Shown here: one piece after another, positions 1-10,975 of the stretch
Layout of the letters: every line of letters begins with the position of its first letter
Numbering within the stretch: the stretch's first letter is position 1
Assembly (NCBI GenBank): GCA_002434305.1
Contig: DJJU01000006.1
Span: 620,001 to 684,000 of the forward strand
Direction: 5' to 3'
Length of the DNA stretch: 64,000 nucleotides
Source: Alicycliphilus sp. UBA6560
Lineage (GTDB): Bacteria > Pseudomonadota > Gammaproteobacteria > Burkholderiales > Burkholderiaceae_C
Notes under the pieces: generated by a model
Database searches by the model: none
Told to the model about the DNA's origin: nothing
The model's input: the letters and a program-made list of their open reading frames with translations, nothing else
Position numbers and translations under genes: made by a program

Positions 1-115
1 CCTGCCAGGCGCTGGCGCGCGCCGCGTCGGCGGGCGAGGAGGTGGAAGGCATGAAGGTGCGGCGCTCGTGGAATGCGAAGCGCCGAGTATCGCCAGGGTG
101 CCCGCCAGGCAGCCC

Positions 116-691
116 TCAGGCCCCGGGCTTGAGGTGGCGTGCGAAGGTCTTGCGGAACTTGTCCACCTTGGGTGCCACGACGAACGCGCAGTAGCCCTGC
201 TCGGGGTTGTTGGCGTAGTAGTCGCCGTGGTAGTCCTCGGCGGGCCAGTAGCTCTGCAGCGGCTGCACCTCGGTAACGAGGGGGGCGCCGAAGACCTTGT
301 CTTGCCCCATCTGACGCAGCATGTCCTCTGCCACTTCCCGGTGCGCCGGATCGGACCAGTAGATGCCGCTGCGGTACTGCGTGCCCACGTCGTTGCCCTG
401 GCGGTTCAGCGTGGTCGGGTCGTGCGTGGCGAAGAAGATCTCCAGGATCTCGCGCACGTCGATCTCGTTCGGGTCGAACGTGACGCGCACCACCTCGGCG
501 TGGCCGGTGCGGCCAGTGCACACCTGCTCGTAGGTCGGGCGCTCCACATGGCCGTTGGCGTAACCGCTTTGCACCTCAGTCACGCCGCGCACGCGGTCGA
601 AGACGGCCTCGGTACACCAGAAGCAGCCGCCGCCCAGGGTGATGGTCTGCAGGGAAGAAGAGGAAGGAGAGGAGGGAGAGGAAGAAGACAT
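116..691 (-). CDS. msrA: Peptide-methionine (S)-S-oxide reductase MsrA
   Basis: MsrA reduces methionine-S-sulfoxide in proteins, using thioredoxin. The 191-residue product carries the active-site signature GCFWC near residues 22-26 (catalytic Cys23) and the downstream GYANG and GHAEVV blocks typical of the family. The chosen ATG begins a Ser/Pro-rich leader of about 13 residues before the conserved core. A TTG 72 bases further upstream is possible but only adds a low-complexity extension. The gene is divergent from the TetR gene at 824, and their shared intergenic region holds an operator-like repeat. Cytoplasmic location is expected because no signal peptide is visible. Confidence 0.95.
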   Translation of the reverse strand: MSSSSPSSPSSSSLQTITLGGGCFWCTEAVFDRVRGVTEVQSGYANGHVERPTYEQVCTGRTGHAEVVRVTFDPNEIDVREILEIFFATHDPTTLNRQGNDVGTQYRSGIYWSDPAHREVAEDMLRQMGQDKVFGAPLVTEVQPLQSYWPAEDYHGDYYANNPEQGYCAFVVAPKVDKFRKTFARHLKPGA

Positions 692-797
692 GGTGTGATG
701 GGCCTGGGCGGAAGTGGCAACCGCGCCATGATAGGAAAGACCCGTGCCGCCCGTGCCGGACAAGTCCGCGTTGACGCGACTGGCGGAAGCGGATAGA

Positions 798-819
798 TTA
801 CTAACCAGTCAGTCATTAA
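798..819. promoter_or_regulatory. Operator-like repeat upstream of the TetR gene
   Basis: The 22 bases just before the TetR ATG contain ACTAACCAGTCAGTCATT, with overlapping CAGTCAGT/ACTNACC half-sites like those bound by TetR/AcrR-family repressors. The position between the msrA and TetR starts suggests autoregulation, possibly with msrA. This is inference from pattern and location. Confidence 0.45.
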
Positions 820-823
820 CTCC

Positions 824-1486
824 ATGCCCATCCCATCGTCTCCCCTTCCTGACGCCCCGACAACGCGGCGCGGCCGCCGCAAGGAAGCCCGCCCCGGCGA
901 GCTGCTGGCCGCGGCGCTGGACCTGTTCGTCGAAAAAGGCTTCGCCGCTACGCGGGTGGACGAGGTGGCGGCGCGCGCCGGGGTGTCCAAGGGCACGCTG
1001 TTCCTGTACTTTCCCAGCAAGGAGGAGCTGTTCAAGGCCGTGGTGCGCGAGAACATCTCTGGCCGCTTCGCCGAGTGGGGCCAGGAGCTGGAGAGCTTTA
1101 CCGGCACCAGCGACGAGCTGCTGCGCTACTGCTTTCACAGCTGGTGGGAACGCGTGGGCGCGACCAAGGCCTCGGGCCTGGGCAAGCTGATGCTGAGCGA
1201 AGCCAACAACTTCCCCGAACTGGCGCGCTTTTATCGCCAGGAGGTGGTCGAGCCGGGCCACGCGCTGGTGCGCCGCATCCTGCAGCGCGGCATGGACCGG
1301 GGCGAGTTCCGCACCGTGGACCTGGAGCAGGCCGTCTACCTGGTGCTGGCGCCCCTGATGTTTTTGATGCTGGCCCGGCCCACCATGGGCCTGTGCATCC
1401 CCTGCCCCGAGCGCTTCGACCCGGCCCAATACATCGAGATGCAGGCCGACAACGTGCTGCAAGGCCTGCTGGTACGGGCGGCCTAA
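824..1486 (+). CDS. TetR/AcrR-family transcriptional regulator
   Basis: This 220-residue protein has an N-terminal TetR DNA-binding domain. The helix-turn-helix lies at about residues 44-63 and ends in the family-typical GTLFLYFPSKEELF. The C-terminal ligand/dimerisation region contains a hydrophobic stretch around VLAPLMFLMLA, as in AcrR-type regulators with a TetR_C domain. The ATG lies five bases after an operator-like repeat, so autoregulation is likely. The downstream pcm-rhodanese-tolC run on the same strand raises the possibility that it controls the TolC-family efflux component. The ligand cannot be read from sequence. Confidence 0.9.
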   Translation: MPIPSSPLPDAPTTRRGRRKEARPGELLAAALDLFVEKGFAATRVDEVAARAGVSKGTLFLYFPSKEELFKAVVRENISGRFAEWGQELESFTGTSDELLRYCFHSWWERVGATKASGLGKLMLSEANNFPELARFYRQEVVEPGHALVRRILQRGMDRGEFRTVDLEQAVYLVLAPLMFLMLARPTMGLCIPCPERFDPAQYIEMQADNVLQGLLVRAA

Positions 1487-1535
1487 AATGCCGGGTTTAC
1501 CTGAACCTTCCCGTGTCCCGTCTCCGGAGTCTTTC

Positions 1536-2246
1536 ATGAACCTGCCCTTGAACACGTTTGCCGACGTCCACGATGCCACCGCGCAGGCGCGCTTCAACAT
1601 GATTGAGCAGCAGATCCGCCCCTGGAACGTGCTGGACGAGGCCACGCTGGAGACCCTGGCCGCCGTGCGCCGCGAGGAATTCGTGCCGCCCGCGCTGCAG
1701 GGCTTGGCCTTTGCCGACGTGGAGCTGCCCCTGTCCAGCCCGGTGGACCAGGCCGAGCGCCTGGGCCAGGTCATGCTGGCCCCGCGCGTGGAGGCCCGCA
1801 TGCTGCAGGACCTGCAGATCCAGCCCACCGACCGGGTGCTGGAGATCGGCGCCGGCTCGGGCTACATGGCCGCCCTGCTGGCACACCGCGCCGAGCACGT
1901 GGTGTCGCTGGAGATCGTGCCCGAGCTGGTCGAATTCGCCCGCGAGAACCTGCGCAGCGCCGGGGTGCGCAACGCCGACGTGCGCCAGGCCGATGGGGCG
2001 CTGGACCCCATCAACGACGGCCCGTTCGACGTGGTCGTGCTCAGCGGCTCGGTAGCCGAGGTGCCGCACCGCCTGCTGGCGCTGCTGCGCGAAGGCGGCC
2101 GACTGGGCGCCATCGTCGGCCTGGAGCCCATGATGCGCGCCACCATCGTGCGCCGCACCGGCGACCGCTTCGAGACCGACAAACCCTGGGACGCCATCGT
2201 GCCGCGCCTGCGCCACTTCCCCGAGCCGTCCATCTTCCGGTTCTGA
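1536..2246 (+). CDS. pcm: Protein-L-isoaspartate O-methyltransferase family protein
   Basis: PCMT-type SAM-dependent methyltransferase, predicted to methylate isoaspartyl residues for protein repair. Motif I is VLEIGAGSGY at residues 101-110, and the N-terminal MIEQQIRPW block is typical of the betaproteobacterial branch. The ATG at 1536 is preferred to one at 1488 because GGAG lies ten bases upstream and homologues begin here. A TAAAAT hexamer at 1484-1489 could be its -10 box. It precedes a rhodanese gene by 29 bases, so the two are probably cotranscribed. Cytoplasmic. Confidence 0.88.
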   Translation: MNLPLNTFADVHDATAQARFNMIEQQIRPWNVLDEATLETLAAVRREEFVPPALQGLAFADVELPLSSPVDQAERLGQVMLAPRVEARMLQDLQIQPTDRVLEIGAGSGYMAALLAHRAEHVVSLEIVPELVEFARENLRSAGVRNADVRQADGALDPINDGPFDVVVLSGSVAEVPHRLLALLREGGRLGAIVGLEPMMRATIVRRTGDRFETDKPWDAIVPRLRHFPEPSIFRF

Positions 2247-2275
2247 AACCCCCTGCCCTGCCGGACATCCGCACC

Positions 2276-2614
2276 ATGATCGAATCCCTGCGCCCCGCCG
2301 AACTGGACGACTGGCTCAAGCGTCAGCAGGGCGGGCGCCCGCTGGTGCTGGACGTGCGCGAGCCCTGGGAGCGCCAGACGGCCAGCGTGGCCGCGCAGGG
2401 CTTCGAGCTGGTCGCCATCCCCATGGGCGAGATTCCAGCGCGGCTGCAGGAGCTGGACCCCGAGCGGCCCGTGGCCTGCCTGTGCCACCACGGCGCGCGC
2501 AGCATGCACGTGGCGGCCTGGCTGGCGCAGCAGGGCTTTGCCGAGGTGGCCAACCTCTCGGGCGGCATTGAGGCCTGGTCGCTGGAGCGCGACCCCGGCG
2601 TGCCGCGCTACTGA
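2276..2614 (+). CDS. Single-domain rhodanese-like protein
   Basis: A 112-residue single rhodanese domain of the GlpE/YgaP size class, expected to transfer sulfane sulfur to an acceptor thiol. The active-site loop is CHHGARS with Cys70 as the persulfide-forming residue, and the N-terminal LDVRE motif is present. It lies between pcm and tolC on the same strand with short spacers (29 and 46 bases), an arrangement that suggests one operon. The physiological acceptor is unknown. Confidence 0.9.
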   Translation: MIESLRPAELDDWLKRQQGGRPLVLDVREPWERQTASVAAQGFELVAIPMGEIPARLQELDPERPVACLCHHGARSMHVAAWLAQQGFAEVANLSGGIEAWSLERDPGVPRY

Positions 2615-2660
2615 CCGGCTCCCCTCCTCTTTCTCTTCCCCAAATCGAACGGTGTCGGCA

Positions 2661-3992
2661 ATGAAGGCCCTGCAGCGCTGGACCCTGGCAACCGTGGCCG
2701 CATGCGCCGCATGGACGGCGGGCCCGGCCCAGGCCCAGAGCCTGCTGGCCCTGACGCAGCAGGCGCGCGGCCACGACGCGCCCCTGCAGGCCGCGCAGGC
2801 CCAGTACGCCGCAGCCCAAAGCCGTGCCGAGCAGGCCCGCGCCGGACTGCTGCCCAGCGCCGCGCTCACCGGCAGCGCCAGCTACGCGCGCACCGACGTG
2901 ACCCGCCCGCCCATCGACCTGCATGCGCCCACGCAGACGCTGGGTGTGGTGGCCTCGCAGCCTCTGTACCGCCCCGCCAACGCCATCGCGCTGCGCCAGG
3001 GCGAGCGCGGGGCCGAGCTGGCCCGGGTGCAGCTGGACGCGGCCGAGCAGGAGCTGCTGCTGCGCGTCAGCCAGCGCTACTTCGACGTATTGGCCGCGCA
3101 GGACACGCTGGCCGCATTGCGCGCGCAAAAGGCCGCCGTGGCCGAGCAGCTGGCCGCAGCGCAACGCAACTTCGAGGTCGGCACGGCCACCATCACCGAC
3201 ACCCGCGAGGCCCAGGCGCGCCACGACCTGGTCAGCGCCCAGGAGATCGCGGCCGAGAACGAGCTGCAGGTGCGCCGCCTGGCCCTGGACGAGACCGTGG
3301 GCCGCGCCGGCACTGCTCCCCTGCCTCTGGCGCAGCCGGTATTGCTGGCAGCAACGGTGCCGGACGACCTGCAGGCCTGGGCCCGCACCGCCGAGGACAG
3401 CCAGCCGCTGGTGCGCCAGGCCATGCTGGCGCTGGACGTGGCCCGGCTGGAGACGGCCAAGGCCGAGACCGGCCACCTGCCCACCGTGGACCTGCAGGCC
3501 GGCTACACCGTGCAGCGCACGCCCAACGGCACTGTCACGATGCCAGGCGTGCATTCGCGCGCCAATGTCGCCAGCGTGGGCGTAGCTTTGAACCTGCCGC
3601 TGTTCGCCGGCTTCGCGGTGCAAAACCGCGTGAAAGAGACCCTGTCGCTCGAGGACAAGGCCCGCGCCGACCTGGACAACGCGCGCCGCGGCGCCGCGCA
3701 GGCGGCCCGCACGGCCTTCCTGGGCCTACAGTCGGGCCGCGCCCAGGTACAGGCGCTGCAGGCCGCGCTGGCCTCCAGCCAGAGCGCACTGGAGGCGAGT
3801 CTGCTGGGCTACGACGCCGGCGTGCGCGTCAACATCGACGTGCTGAACGCGCAGAGCCAGCTCTACCAAACCCAGCGCGAACTGGCCCTGGCGCGCTATG
3901 CCGTGCTCATGGGTCAGCTGCGCTTGAAATACGCCGCGGGCACGCTGGAGCTGGCCGACGTGGCCGCGCTGGACGCCCTGCTGGCCCGCTAA
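2661..3992 (+). CDS. tolC: TolC-family outer-membrane efflux channel
   Basis: The outer-membrane exit duct of a tripartite efflux or type I secretion system. The 443-residue protein starts with a clear signal peptide (MKALQRWTLATVAA ... GPAQAQ) and contains two Ala/Gln/Glu-rich helical repeats typical of OEP domains, including YFDVLAAQDTLAALRAQK and a second block at RTAFLGLQSGRAQVQAL. The start at 2661 was chosen because it begins the signal peptide; in-frame ATGs upstream would put a low-complexity extension ahead of it. No inner-membrane pump or periplasmic adaptor gene is adjacent, so it probably serves several pumps. Confidence 0.92.
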   Translation: MKALQRWTLATVAACAAWTAGPAQAQSLLALTQQARGHDAPLQAAQAQYAAAQSRAEQARAGLLPSAALTGSASYARTDVTRPPIDLHAPTQTLGVVASQPLYRPANAIALRQGERGAELARVQLDAAEQELLLRVSQRYFDVLAAQDTLAALRAQKAAVAEQLAAAQRNFEVGTATITDTREAQARHDLVSAQEIAAENELQVRRLALDETVGRAGTAPLPLAQPVLLAATVPDDLQAWARTAEDSQPLVRQAMLALDVARLETAKAETGHLPTVDLQAGYTVQRTPNGTVTMPGVHSRANVASVGVALNLPLFAGFAVQNRVKETLSLEDKARADLDNARRGAAQAARTAFLGLQSGRAQVQALQAALASSQSALEASLLGYDAGVRVNIDVLNAQSQLYQTQRELALARYAVLMGQLRLKYAAGTLELADVAALDALLAR

Positions 3993-4003
3993 AGATGCAT
4001 GGT

Positions 4004-4050
4004 CTTTTTGGCCTCCAGCGCTTGACTGGCAAGCGCTGGCAGCTCCTTTT
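4004..4050. repeat. Dispersed stem-loop repeat, intergenic copy after tolC
   Basis: A perfect ten-base inverted repeat, CCAGCGCTTG at 4015-4024 and CAAGCGCTGG at 4030-4039, flanked by TTTTTGGCCT and CAGCT. The same unit recurs many times in this window. It could also act as a weak tolC terminator. Confidence 0.85.
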
Positions 4051-4073
4051 TCAGGAGCAAGATCGGGAGCAGA

Positions 4074-4604
4074 TCAGTCCAGCAGCTTCTGCAGGAACTG
4101 CGCCTGGCCCATGGCCGGGTCCAGCGTGTAGCCGGCAAAGCCCTCGCGCGTATAGGCGCGCAGCGCCGGCTGGTTGCCCTGCAGCACCTCCAGCGTGAGC
4201 TTGCAGGCGCCGCGCTCGCGGGCGATGCGCTCCACCAGCGCCAGCATCTGCTGCGTCACGCGCCGGCCGCGCCAGGCCGGCAGCACCGCCAGGTCGTGGA
4301 TATTGACCAGCGGCCGGCAGGCAAAGGTGGAAAAGCCCTCGAAACAGTTGACCAGCCCGACGGGCTGCTCCGTACCGTCCTCGTCCCGCGCCCAGGCAAT
4401 GACGCTGAAGGCCTGCGGTCGCGCCTGCAGGGCCTGCGCCAGCTGCGCGCACACGTGTCCCGGCAGCGGCGTACCGCCACCGGCCGGATCGCGCGCATAG
4501 GCGTCCAGCAGGGCCACCAGCGCCTGGGCGTCGCGTGGATCGGCGTAGTTGACGCGGCGCACCGTGAGGGTGGCCGCCGTGGAGGCAAGGGCCTGGTCGG
4601 TCAT
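4074..4604 (-). CDS. GNAT-family N-acetyltransferase
   Basis: This 176-residue protein has a single GNAT fold. The acetyl-CoA-binding segment is LAVLPAWRGRRVTQQML, and the C-terminal NQPALRAYTREGF is the typical strand-helix ending of the family. The substrate is unknown. The ATG at 4604 (MTDQALAS) is preferred over one at 4652, which would overlap the stop of glmM. It follows glmM by 47 bases on the same strand and may be cotranscribed with it. Confidence 0.88.
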   Translation of the reverse strand: MTDQALASTAATLTVRRVNYADPRDAQALVALLDAYARDPAGGGTPLPGHVCAQLAQALQARPQAFSVIAWARDEDGTEQPVGLVNCFEGFSTFACRPLVNIHDLAVLPAWRGRRVTQQMLALVERIARERGACKLTLEVLQGNQPALRAYTREGFAGYTLDPAMGQAQFLQKLLD

Positions 4605-4651
4605 GGGGGTTTCGCTTCGTCGTGTTGTTGTGTTGGGTGGTGCGGCAGCCA

Positions 4652-5986
4652 TCAGCCGGCGCGGGCCGCATCGGCCAGGCGCTGGGCGCAGCGGTTGGCC
4701 TGCTGGCCGTCGCGCGCCTCGACCATCACGCGCAGCAGCGGCTCGGTGCCGCTGGCGCGCACCAGCACGCGGCCGTCCTGGCCCAGCTCGCCCTGCACGG
4801 CCCGTGTGGCCTCGGCCAGCATGGCGTTGGTCTTCCAGTCCTGCTGCGGCGCCAGGCGCACGTTCAGTAGCACCTGGGGGAACAGCGCCACGTCCTGCAC
4901 CAACGCGGCCAGGGGCTGGCCGCTGCGCACGCAGGCCTGCAGCACCTGCAGGGCGCTGACCAGGCCGTCGCCGGTGGTGTGGCGATCCAGCGCCAGCAGG
5001 TGGCCCGAACCCTCGCCACCCAGCAGCCAGCGGCGCTGCTGCAGCTCTTCCAGCACGTAGCGGTCGCCTACCTTGGCGCGCACGAACTGCACGCCGCGCT
5101 GCAGCAGGGCCTGCTCCACCGCCATGTTGGTCATCAGGGTGCCGACCACGCCGGGCACGGTCTCGCCGCGCGCCAGGCGGTCGGCGGCCATCAGGTACAG
5201 CAGTTGGTCACCGTTGTACAGGCGGCCGGCGGCGTCCACCATCTGCAGGCGGTCGGCGTCGCCGTCCAGTGCAATGCCGAAATCGGCACGGTTGGCGCGC
5301 ACGGCGCGCACCAGAGCCTCCGGATGGGTGGCGCCGACCTGGTGATTGATGTTGGTGCCGTCCGGCGCGCAGCCGATGGCCACCACGTCGGCGCCCAGCT
5401 CGTGGAAGACCTTGGGAGCGATGTGATACGCGGCGCCGTGGGCGGCATCCACCACGATGCGCAGGCCACGCAGCGTCAGGTCGTGGTCGAAGGTGCTCTT
5501 GCAGAACTCGATGTAGCGGCCGGCGGCGTCGTCCAGGCGCCGGGCACGGCCCAGCGCGGCCGAGTCGGCCCAGACGGGTGGCTGTTCCATGGCCTGCTCC
5601 ACCGCCTCTTCCCAGGCGTCGGGCAGCTTGCTGCCCTGGGCATTGAAGAACTTGATGCCGTTGTCCGGGAAGGGGTTGTGGCTGGCACTGATGACCACGC
5701 CCAGGCTGGCGCGCTGCGCACGCGTCAGGTAAGCCACGCCGGGCGTGGGCAGTGGGCCCAGCAGCACCACGTCGGCGCCGGCGGAGTTCAGGCCGGATTC
5801 CAGCGCGCTCTCCAGCACGTAGCCGGAGATGCGGGTGTCCTTGCCGATCAGCACCGTGGGCCGCTCCTCGGCGCCGCGCAGTACACGGCCCACGGCATGG
5901 CCCAGGCGCAGTACGAAGTCGGGGGTGATGGGCGGCTGGCCCACGGTGCCGCGGATGCCGTCCGTGCCGAAGTATTTGCGTGTCAT
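4652..5986 (-). CDS. glmM: Phosphoglucosamine mutase GlmM
   Basis: GlmM converts glucosamine-6-phosphate to glucosamine-1-phosphate for UDP-GlcNAc, feeding peptidoglycan and lipid A synthesis. The 444-residue length is standard. It opens with [10 protein letters not shown], the phosphoserine loop is [12 protein letters not shown] with Ser102, and the metal-binding DGDADR and the C-terminal [12 protein letters not shown] phosphate loop are present. It follows folP by 42 bases on the same strand, the folP-glmM order common in proteobacteria. Confidence 0.97.
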   Translation of the reverse strand: MTRKYFGTDGIRGTVGQPPITPDFVLRLGHAVGRVLRGAEERPTVLIGKDTRISGYVLESALESGLNSAGADVVLLGPLPTPGVAYLTRAQRASLGVVISASHNPFPDNGIKFFNAQGSKLPDAWEEAVEQAMEQPPVWADSAALGRARRLDDAAGRYIEFCKSTFDHDLTLRGLRIVVDAAHGAAYHIAPKVFHELGADVVAIGCAPDGTNINHQVGATHPEALVRAVRANRADFGIALDGDADRLQMVDAAGRLYNGDQLLYLMAADRLARGETVPGVVGTLMTNMAVEQALLQRGVQFVRAKVGDRYVLEELQQRRWLLGGEGSGHLLALDRHTTGDGLVSALQVLQACVRSGQPLAALVQDVALFPQVLLNVRLAPQQDWKTNAMLAEATRAVQGELGQDGRVLVRASGTEPLLRVMVEARDGQQANRCAQRLADAARAG

Positions 5987-6028
5987 GGGTGCTCGATGAT
6001 GGCTTGGCTGGTCGCGCCGGATGCGCGG

Positions 6029-6886
6029 TCAGAAAGAAAGAGAAACGGCAGGCGGCTGACGCTGGGCCTGCATGGCCTGCCAGACGGCCAGGGCGGCGAC
6101 GGTTTCCCGCACGTCATGCACGCGCACGATGTGCGCGCCCTGCTCCACCGCCATCACGGCGGCGGCCACGCTGGGGGCCAGGCGCTCGTCCACGGCCAGG
6201 CCCGTCACGCTGCCCAGCGAGGACTTGCGCGACCAGCCCGCCAGCAGCGGATAGCCCGCGGCCAGCAGCTCGCGCTGACGCGCAAGCAGGGCGAAGTTCT
6301 GCTCCACCGTCTTGCCGAAGCCGATGCCGTAGTCCAGCACGATGCGGCCCTTCTCGACTCCTAGCCCTTGCAGGGCCTGCGCAGAGTGCTGCAAAAACTC
6401 TAGCACCTGCGGCACGGCGTCGCCCTCCAGGGGCGACAGCTGCATGCTGGCCGGCTCGCCGTGCATGTGCATCAGGCACACGCCGCAGCGGCCGTGGCGC
6501 GCCACCACCTCGGCGGCCCCGGGTTGGCGCAGGGCCCAGATGTCGTTGATGATGTCCGCGCCCAGGTCCAGCGCGGCCTGCATCACCTGCGCCTTGTACG
6601 TGTCGACGGACACCGGCACGCCCAGGCGCACGGCGCCCTGCACGACGGGCAGCACGCGGTCGAGCTCCTCCTGCAGCGGCACGGGCGGGCTGCCGGGGCG
6701 GGTGGATTCGCCGCCGATATCCAGGATGTCCGCGCCGTCCTTGAGCAGCTGCTCGCAGTGGCGCAGCGCTGCTGCAGCGCCGGCATGGTGGCCGCCGTCG
6801 GAGAACGAATCGGGCGTGGCGTTGACGATGCCCATCACACGCGGGCGCGCGAGCTGGAGGGCGAAGCGGCTGGTCTGCCAGATCAT
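6029..6886 (-). CDS. folP: Dihydropteroate synthase FolP
   Basis: FolP condenses p-aminobenzoate with dihydropterin pyrophosphate in folate synthesis and is the sulfonamide target. The 285-residue protein has the first conserved block MGIVNATPDSFSDGG near residue 18 and the second, ADILDIGGESTRPGS; KSSLG and the C-terminal RVHDV are also seen. The ATG at 6886 is chosen. A GTG at 6910 in frame would add eight residues. The gene starts directly after a terminator for ftsH, so transcription may depend on read-through or on a promoter in that short gap. Confidence 0.96.
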   Translation of the reverse strand: MIWQTSRFALQLARPRVMGIVNATPDSFSDGGHHAGAAAALRHCEQLLKDGADILDIGGESTRPGSPPVPLQEELDRVLPVVQGAVRLGVPVSVDTYKAQVMQAALDLGADIINDIWALRQPGAAEVVARHGRCGVCLMHMHGEPASMQLSPLEGDAVPQVLEFLQHSAQALQGLGVEKGRIVLDYGIGFGKTVEQNFALLARQRELLAAGYPLLAGWSRKSSLGSVTGLAVDERLAPSVAAAVMAVEQGAHIVRVHDVRETVAALAVWQAMQAQRQPPAVSLSF

Positions 6887-6910
6887 GGTTGGGTGGTAGG
6901 AAGTAGGCAC

Positions 6911-6936
6911 GAAAAAACGGGGCGCCAGGCCCCGTT
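6911..6936 (-). terminator. Rho-independent terminator of ftsH
   Basis: Read on the reverse strand, AACGGGGC-loop-GCCCCGTT is followed directly by a run of Ts. It lies 24 bases after the ftsH stop and 25 bases before the folP start. Confidence 0.8.
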
Positions 6937-6959
6937 GGTGTTCTGCACGGCCGGCGGTG

Positions 6960-8876
<1,917 letters not shown>

Positions 8877-8903
8877 GCGGAACTCCAGAGACTGAAAGAA
8901 GGC

Positions 8904-8944
8904 GGACGGCCCGTGGCCATGCAAACCTGCATGGCCTGCCGTCC
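8904..8944 (-). other. Long hairpin between rlmE and ftsH
   Basis: GGACGGC...GGCCATGCA pairs with TGCATGGCC...GCCGTCC around an AACC loop, giving about 16 paired bases with small internal bulges. It sits in the ftsH leader, 27 bases upstream of the TTG start. There is no U-tract, so it is more likely an mRNA structural or processing element than a terminator. Confidence 0.6.
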
Positions 8945-9028
8945 AGGCGCATTTGGGGGGCATTTTAGGTGTTTCAACCGGGGCCGGGCCTGCTTAAACC
9001 CCGGGCCCGCCCATGGTCACCCGCTGCT

Positions 9029-9691
9029 TTAGCGCGGGGCTTTGAGGCGCAGGCCCACCACGAAGGTCTCGGCCGAGCGGTCACGCGAGGCCTTGGGCTT
9101 GATGGCCTTGACCACCTGGAAGCGGTCCTTGAACCGCTGTACCAGCTGCGAATAGCCGCTGCCATGGAACAGCTTGGCCACCAGCGCGCCCTCGGGGCGC
9201 AGGTGCTGGCCGGCAAAGTCCAGTGCCAGCTCGATCAGGTGCTCCACGCGCGCGGCATCCACCGATTCCACCCCCGACAGGTTGGGCGCCATGTCCGAGA
9301 CCACCACGTCCACCGCCCGCCCCTGCAGCGCTTGCTGCAGCTGCTCAAGCACCGCCTCGTCCCGAAAGTCCCCCTGGATGAAGGTCACGCCCTCGATGGG
9401 CTCCATGGGCAGGATGTCCAGCGCGATCATGGTGCCGTCCAGTTGGCCAGCGGCCGCGCCTGCGGGCGCCAGGCGCCGGCGCACGTACTGGCTCCAGGCG
9501 CCGGGGGAACTGCCCAGGTCCACCACCACCTGGCCCGGACGGATCAGGCCCAGCTGCTCATCGATCTCCTTGAGTTTGTAGGCGGCGCGGGCGCGGTAGC
9601 CCTCCTTTTGCGCCAGCTTGACCCAGGGGTCGTTGATGTGGTCGTGCAGCCACGTCTTGTTCACCTTCTTGCTTTTGGGCTGGGCTTTCAT
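9029..9691 (-). CDS. rlmE: 23S rRNA (uridine-2'-O)-methyltransferase RlmE (FtsJ)
   Basis: RlmE methylates U2552 in the 23S rRNA A-loop. The 220-residue product has the FtsJ SAM motif [14 protein letters not shown], the N-terminal [17 protein letters not shown] block and DMAPNLSG. The basic N-terminus ([12 protein letters not shown]) supports this start. The start codon is only 21 bases from the divergent yhbY start. On the reverse strand TATTAT sits exactly ten bases before the ATG, leaving almost no room for a ribosome-binding site and suggesting a near-leaderless transcript. Confidence 0.96.
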   Translation of the reverse strand: MKAQPKSKKVNKTWLHDHINDPWVKLAQKEGYRARAAYKLKEIDEQLGLIRPGQVVVDLGSSPGAWSQYVRRRLAPAGAAAGQLDGTMIALDILPMEPIEGVTFIQGDFRDEAVLEQLQQALQGRAVDVVVSDMAPNLSGVESVDAARVEHLIELALDFAGQHLRPEGALVAKLFHGSGYSQLVQRFKDRFQVVKAIKPKASRDRSAETFVVGLRLKAPR

Positions 9692-9712
9692 ACGTTGAAG
9701 AATAATACGGGT

Positions 9713-10183
9713 ATGCCCCAGATCGAACTGACCACCGCCGAGCGGCGCGAACACCGCGCCAACGCGCACCACCTCCAGCCTGTCGTGCTCGTTGGCGCCG
9801 ACGGCCTGACGCCTGCCGTGCGCAAGGAGATCGACGCGGCCTTGAACGCTCACGGGCTGATCAAGGTGCGCGTCTTCGGCGACGACCGGGCGGCGCGTGA
9901 GGCCATGTACCAGCAGCTGGCCGATGACCTGAACGCCGCGCCCATCCAGCACATCGGCAAGCTGCTGGTGCTGTGGCGCCCTGTTCCCGCCAAGGCCCGC
10001 GCCGTGGACGAGGACCGCAAGCCCGGCCCGCGCGACGTGAAGGTGCTCAAGTTCGGCCGCCCCGGCCAGCGCCCCGAGGTCAAGCAGCTGCGTGTGCTGG
10101 GCAACCAGCGCCTGACCAGCGGCGGCCAGATCAAGCGCGCCAAGCCCAAGCAGACGTCCGTGAAGAAGCGCCAGGGCGACTGA
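9713..10183 (+). CDS. yhbY: YhbY/CRS1-type RNA-binding protein
   Basis: A 156-residue protein with an N-terminal CRM domain (about residues 5-95), the fold of the ribosome-assembly factor YhbY. Recognisable are [39 protein letters not shown] and a VLWRP ending of the domain. The C-terminus is Lys/Arg-rich and probably disordered. It diverges from rlmE, another 50S-maturation gene, a conserved pairing. Its stop overlaps the next start in a TGATG. Confidence 0.88.
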   Translation: MPQIELTTAERREHRANAHHLQPVVLVGADGLTPAVRKEIDAALNAHGLIKVRVFGDDRAAREAMYQQLADDLNAAPIQHIGKLLVLWRPVPAKARAVDEDRKPGPRDVKVLKFGRPGQRPEVKQLRVLGNQRLTSGGQIKRAKPKQTSVKKRQGD

Positions 10184-10926
10184 TGGCCGCCCCCGCGGCG
10201 CCTGCGCGCCACGTCATCTGCATGAAATGGGGCCGCAAGTACGGCCCCGAGTACGTCAACCGCCTGTACGCCATGGTGCGCCGGCACCTGGGCGGCGACT
10301 TCAACTTCGTCTGCCTGACCGACGACGCCGCCGGCATCCGTCCGGAGGTGCAGTGCCTGCCCATCCCGCCCCTGGATCTGCCCGCGGGCATTCCGGAGCG
10401 CGGCTGGAACAAGCTGGCCACCTTCAGCGCCGACCTGCATGGCCTGCGCGGCACGGCGCTGTTCCTGGACGTGGACGTGGTGGTGGTCGGGCCGCTGGAC
10501 GAGTTCTTCACCCGTCCGGGCGACTTCCTGATCATCCACGACTACAAGCGGCCCTGGCGCATCACCGGCAACTCGTCGGTGTACCGCTTCGAGCTGGGTG
10601 CGCATGCCGACGTGCTGGAGTACTTCCGCAGCCACGTGCAGGAGGTGCGCGAGCGCTTTCGTAACGAGCAGGCCTACCTGTCGGACGTGCTGCACCGCCA
10701 GGGCAAGCTGGCCTACTGGCCGCAGGAGTGGTGCCCCAGCTTCAAGTACCACAGCATCCCGCGCTGGCCGACCAACTACTGGAAGCCGCCCGTCGTGCCG
10801 CCGGGTGCGCGCATCGTGGTCTTCCACGGCGAATGCAACCCGCCGGACGCGCTGGCCGGACGGCGCAACCGGCGCTTTCGCCACATCCAGCCAGCGACCT
10901 GGGTGGCCGAGCACTGGCACGAGTGA
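10183..10926 (+). CDS. Putative glycosyltransferase with DXD motif
   Basis: This 247-residue protein looks like a GT-A-fold glycosyltransferase. [10 protein letters not shown] contains the DXD metal/nucleotide-sugar motif, preceded by a [11 protein letters not shown] segment and followed by [10 protein letters not shown], the acceptor-side pattern of GT8/GT32-like proteins. No transmembrane helix or signal peptide is visible. Its ATG overlaps the yhbY stop, so it is translationally coupled. A strong terminator follows. Sugar and acceptor are unknown. Confidence 0.65.
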   Translation: MAAPAAPARHVICMKWGRKYGPEYVNRLYAMVRRHLGGDFNFVCLTDDAAGIRPEVQCLPIPPLDLPAGIPERGWNKLATFSADLHGLRGTALFLDVDVVVVGPLDEFFTRPGDFLIIHDYKRPWRITGNSSVYRFELGAHADVLEYFRSHVQEVRERFRNEQAYLSDVLHRQGKLAYWPQEWCPSFKYHSIPRWPTNYWKPPVVPPGARIVVFHGECNPPDALAGRRNRRFRHIQPATWVAEHWHE

Positions 10927-10928
10927 AT

Positions 10929-10956
10929 GAAAAAGAGGGCCTCGGCCCTCTTTTTT
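10929..10956 (+). terminator. Rho-independent terminator after the glycosyltransferase gene
   Basis: AAAAGAGGGC-CTCG-GCCCTCTTTTTT: a six-to-ten-base-pair stem with a tetraloop and a six-T tract, starting three bases after the stop codon. The A-run on the left side could make it bidirectional and serve the convergent gene at 10976. Confidence 0.9.
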
Positions 10957-10975
10957 GTTGCCCGCGCCCTGGCTT

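Noticed and set aside
1..115. Short open frames at the left edge, for example one ending in VRRSWNAKRR on the + strand
   Set aside because: No stop codon, motif or family could be tied to the fragment before msrA begins on the other strand; too short to call.
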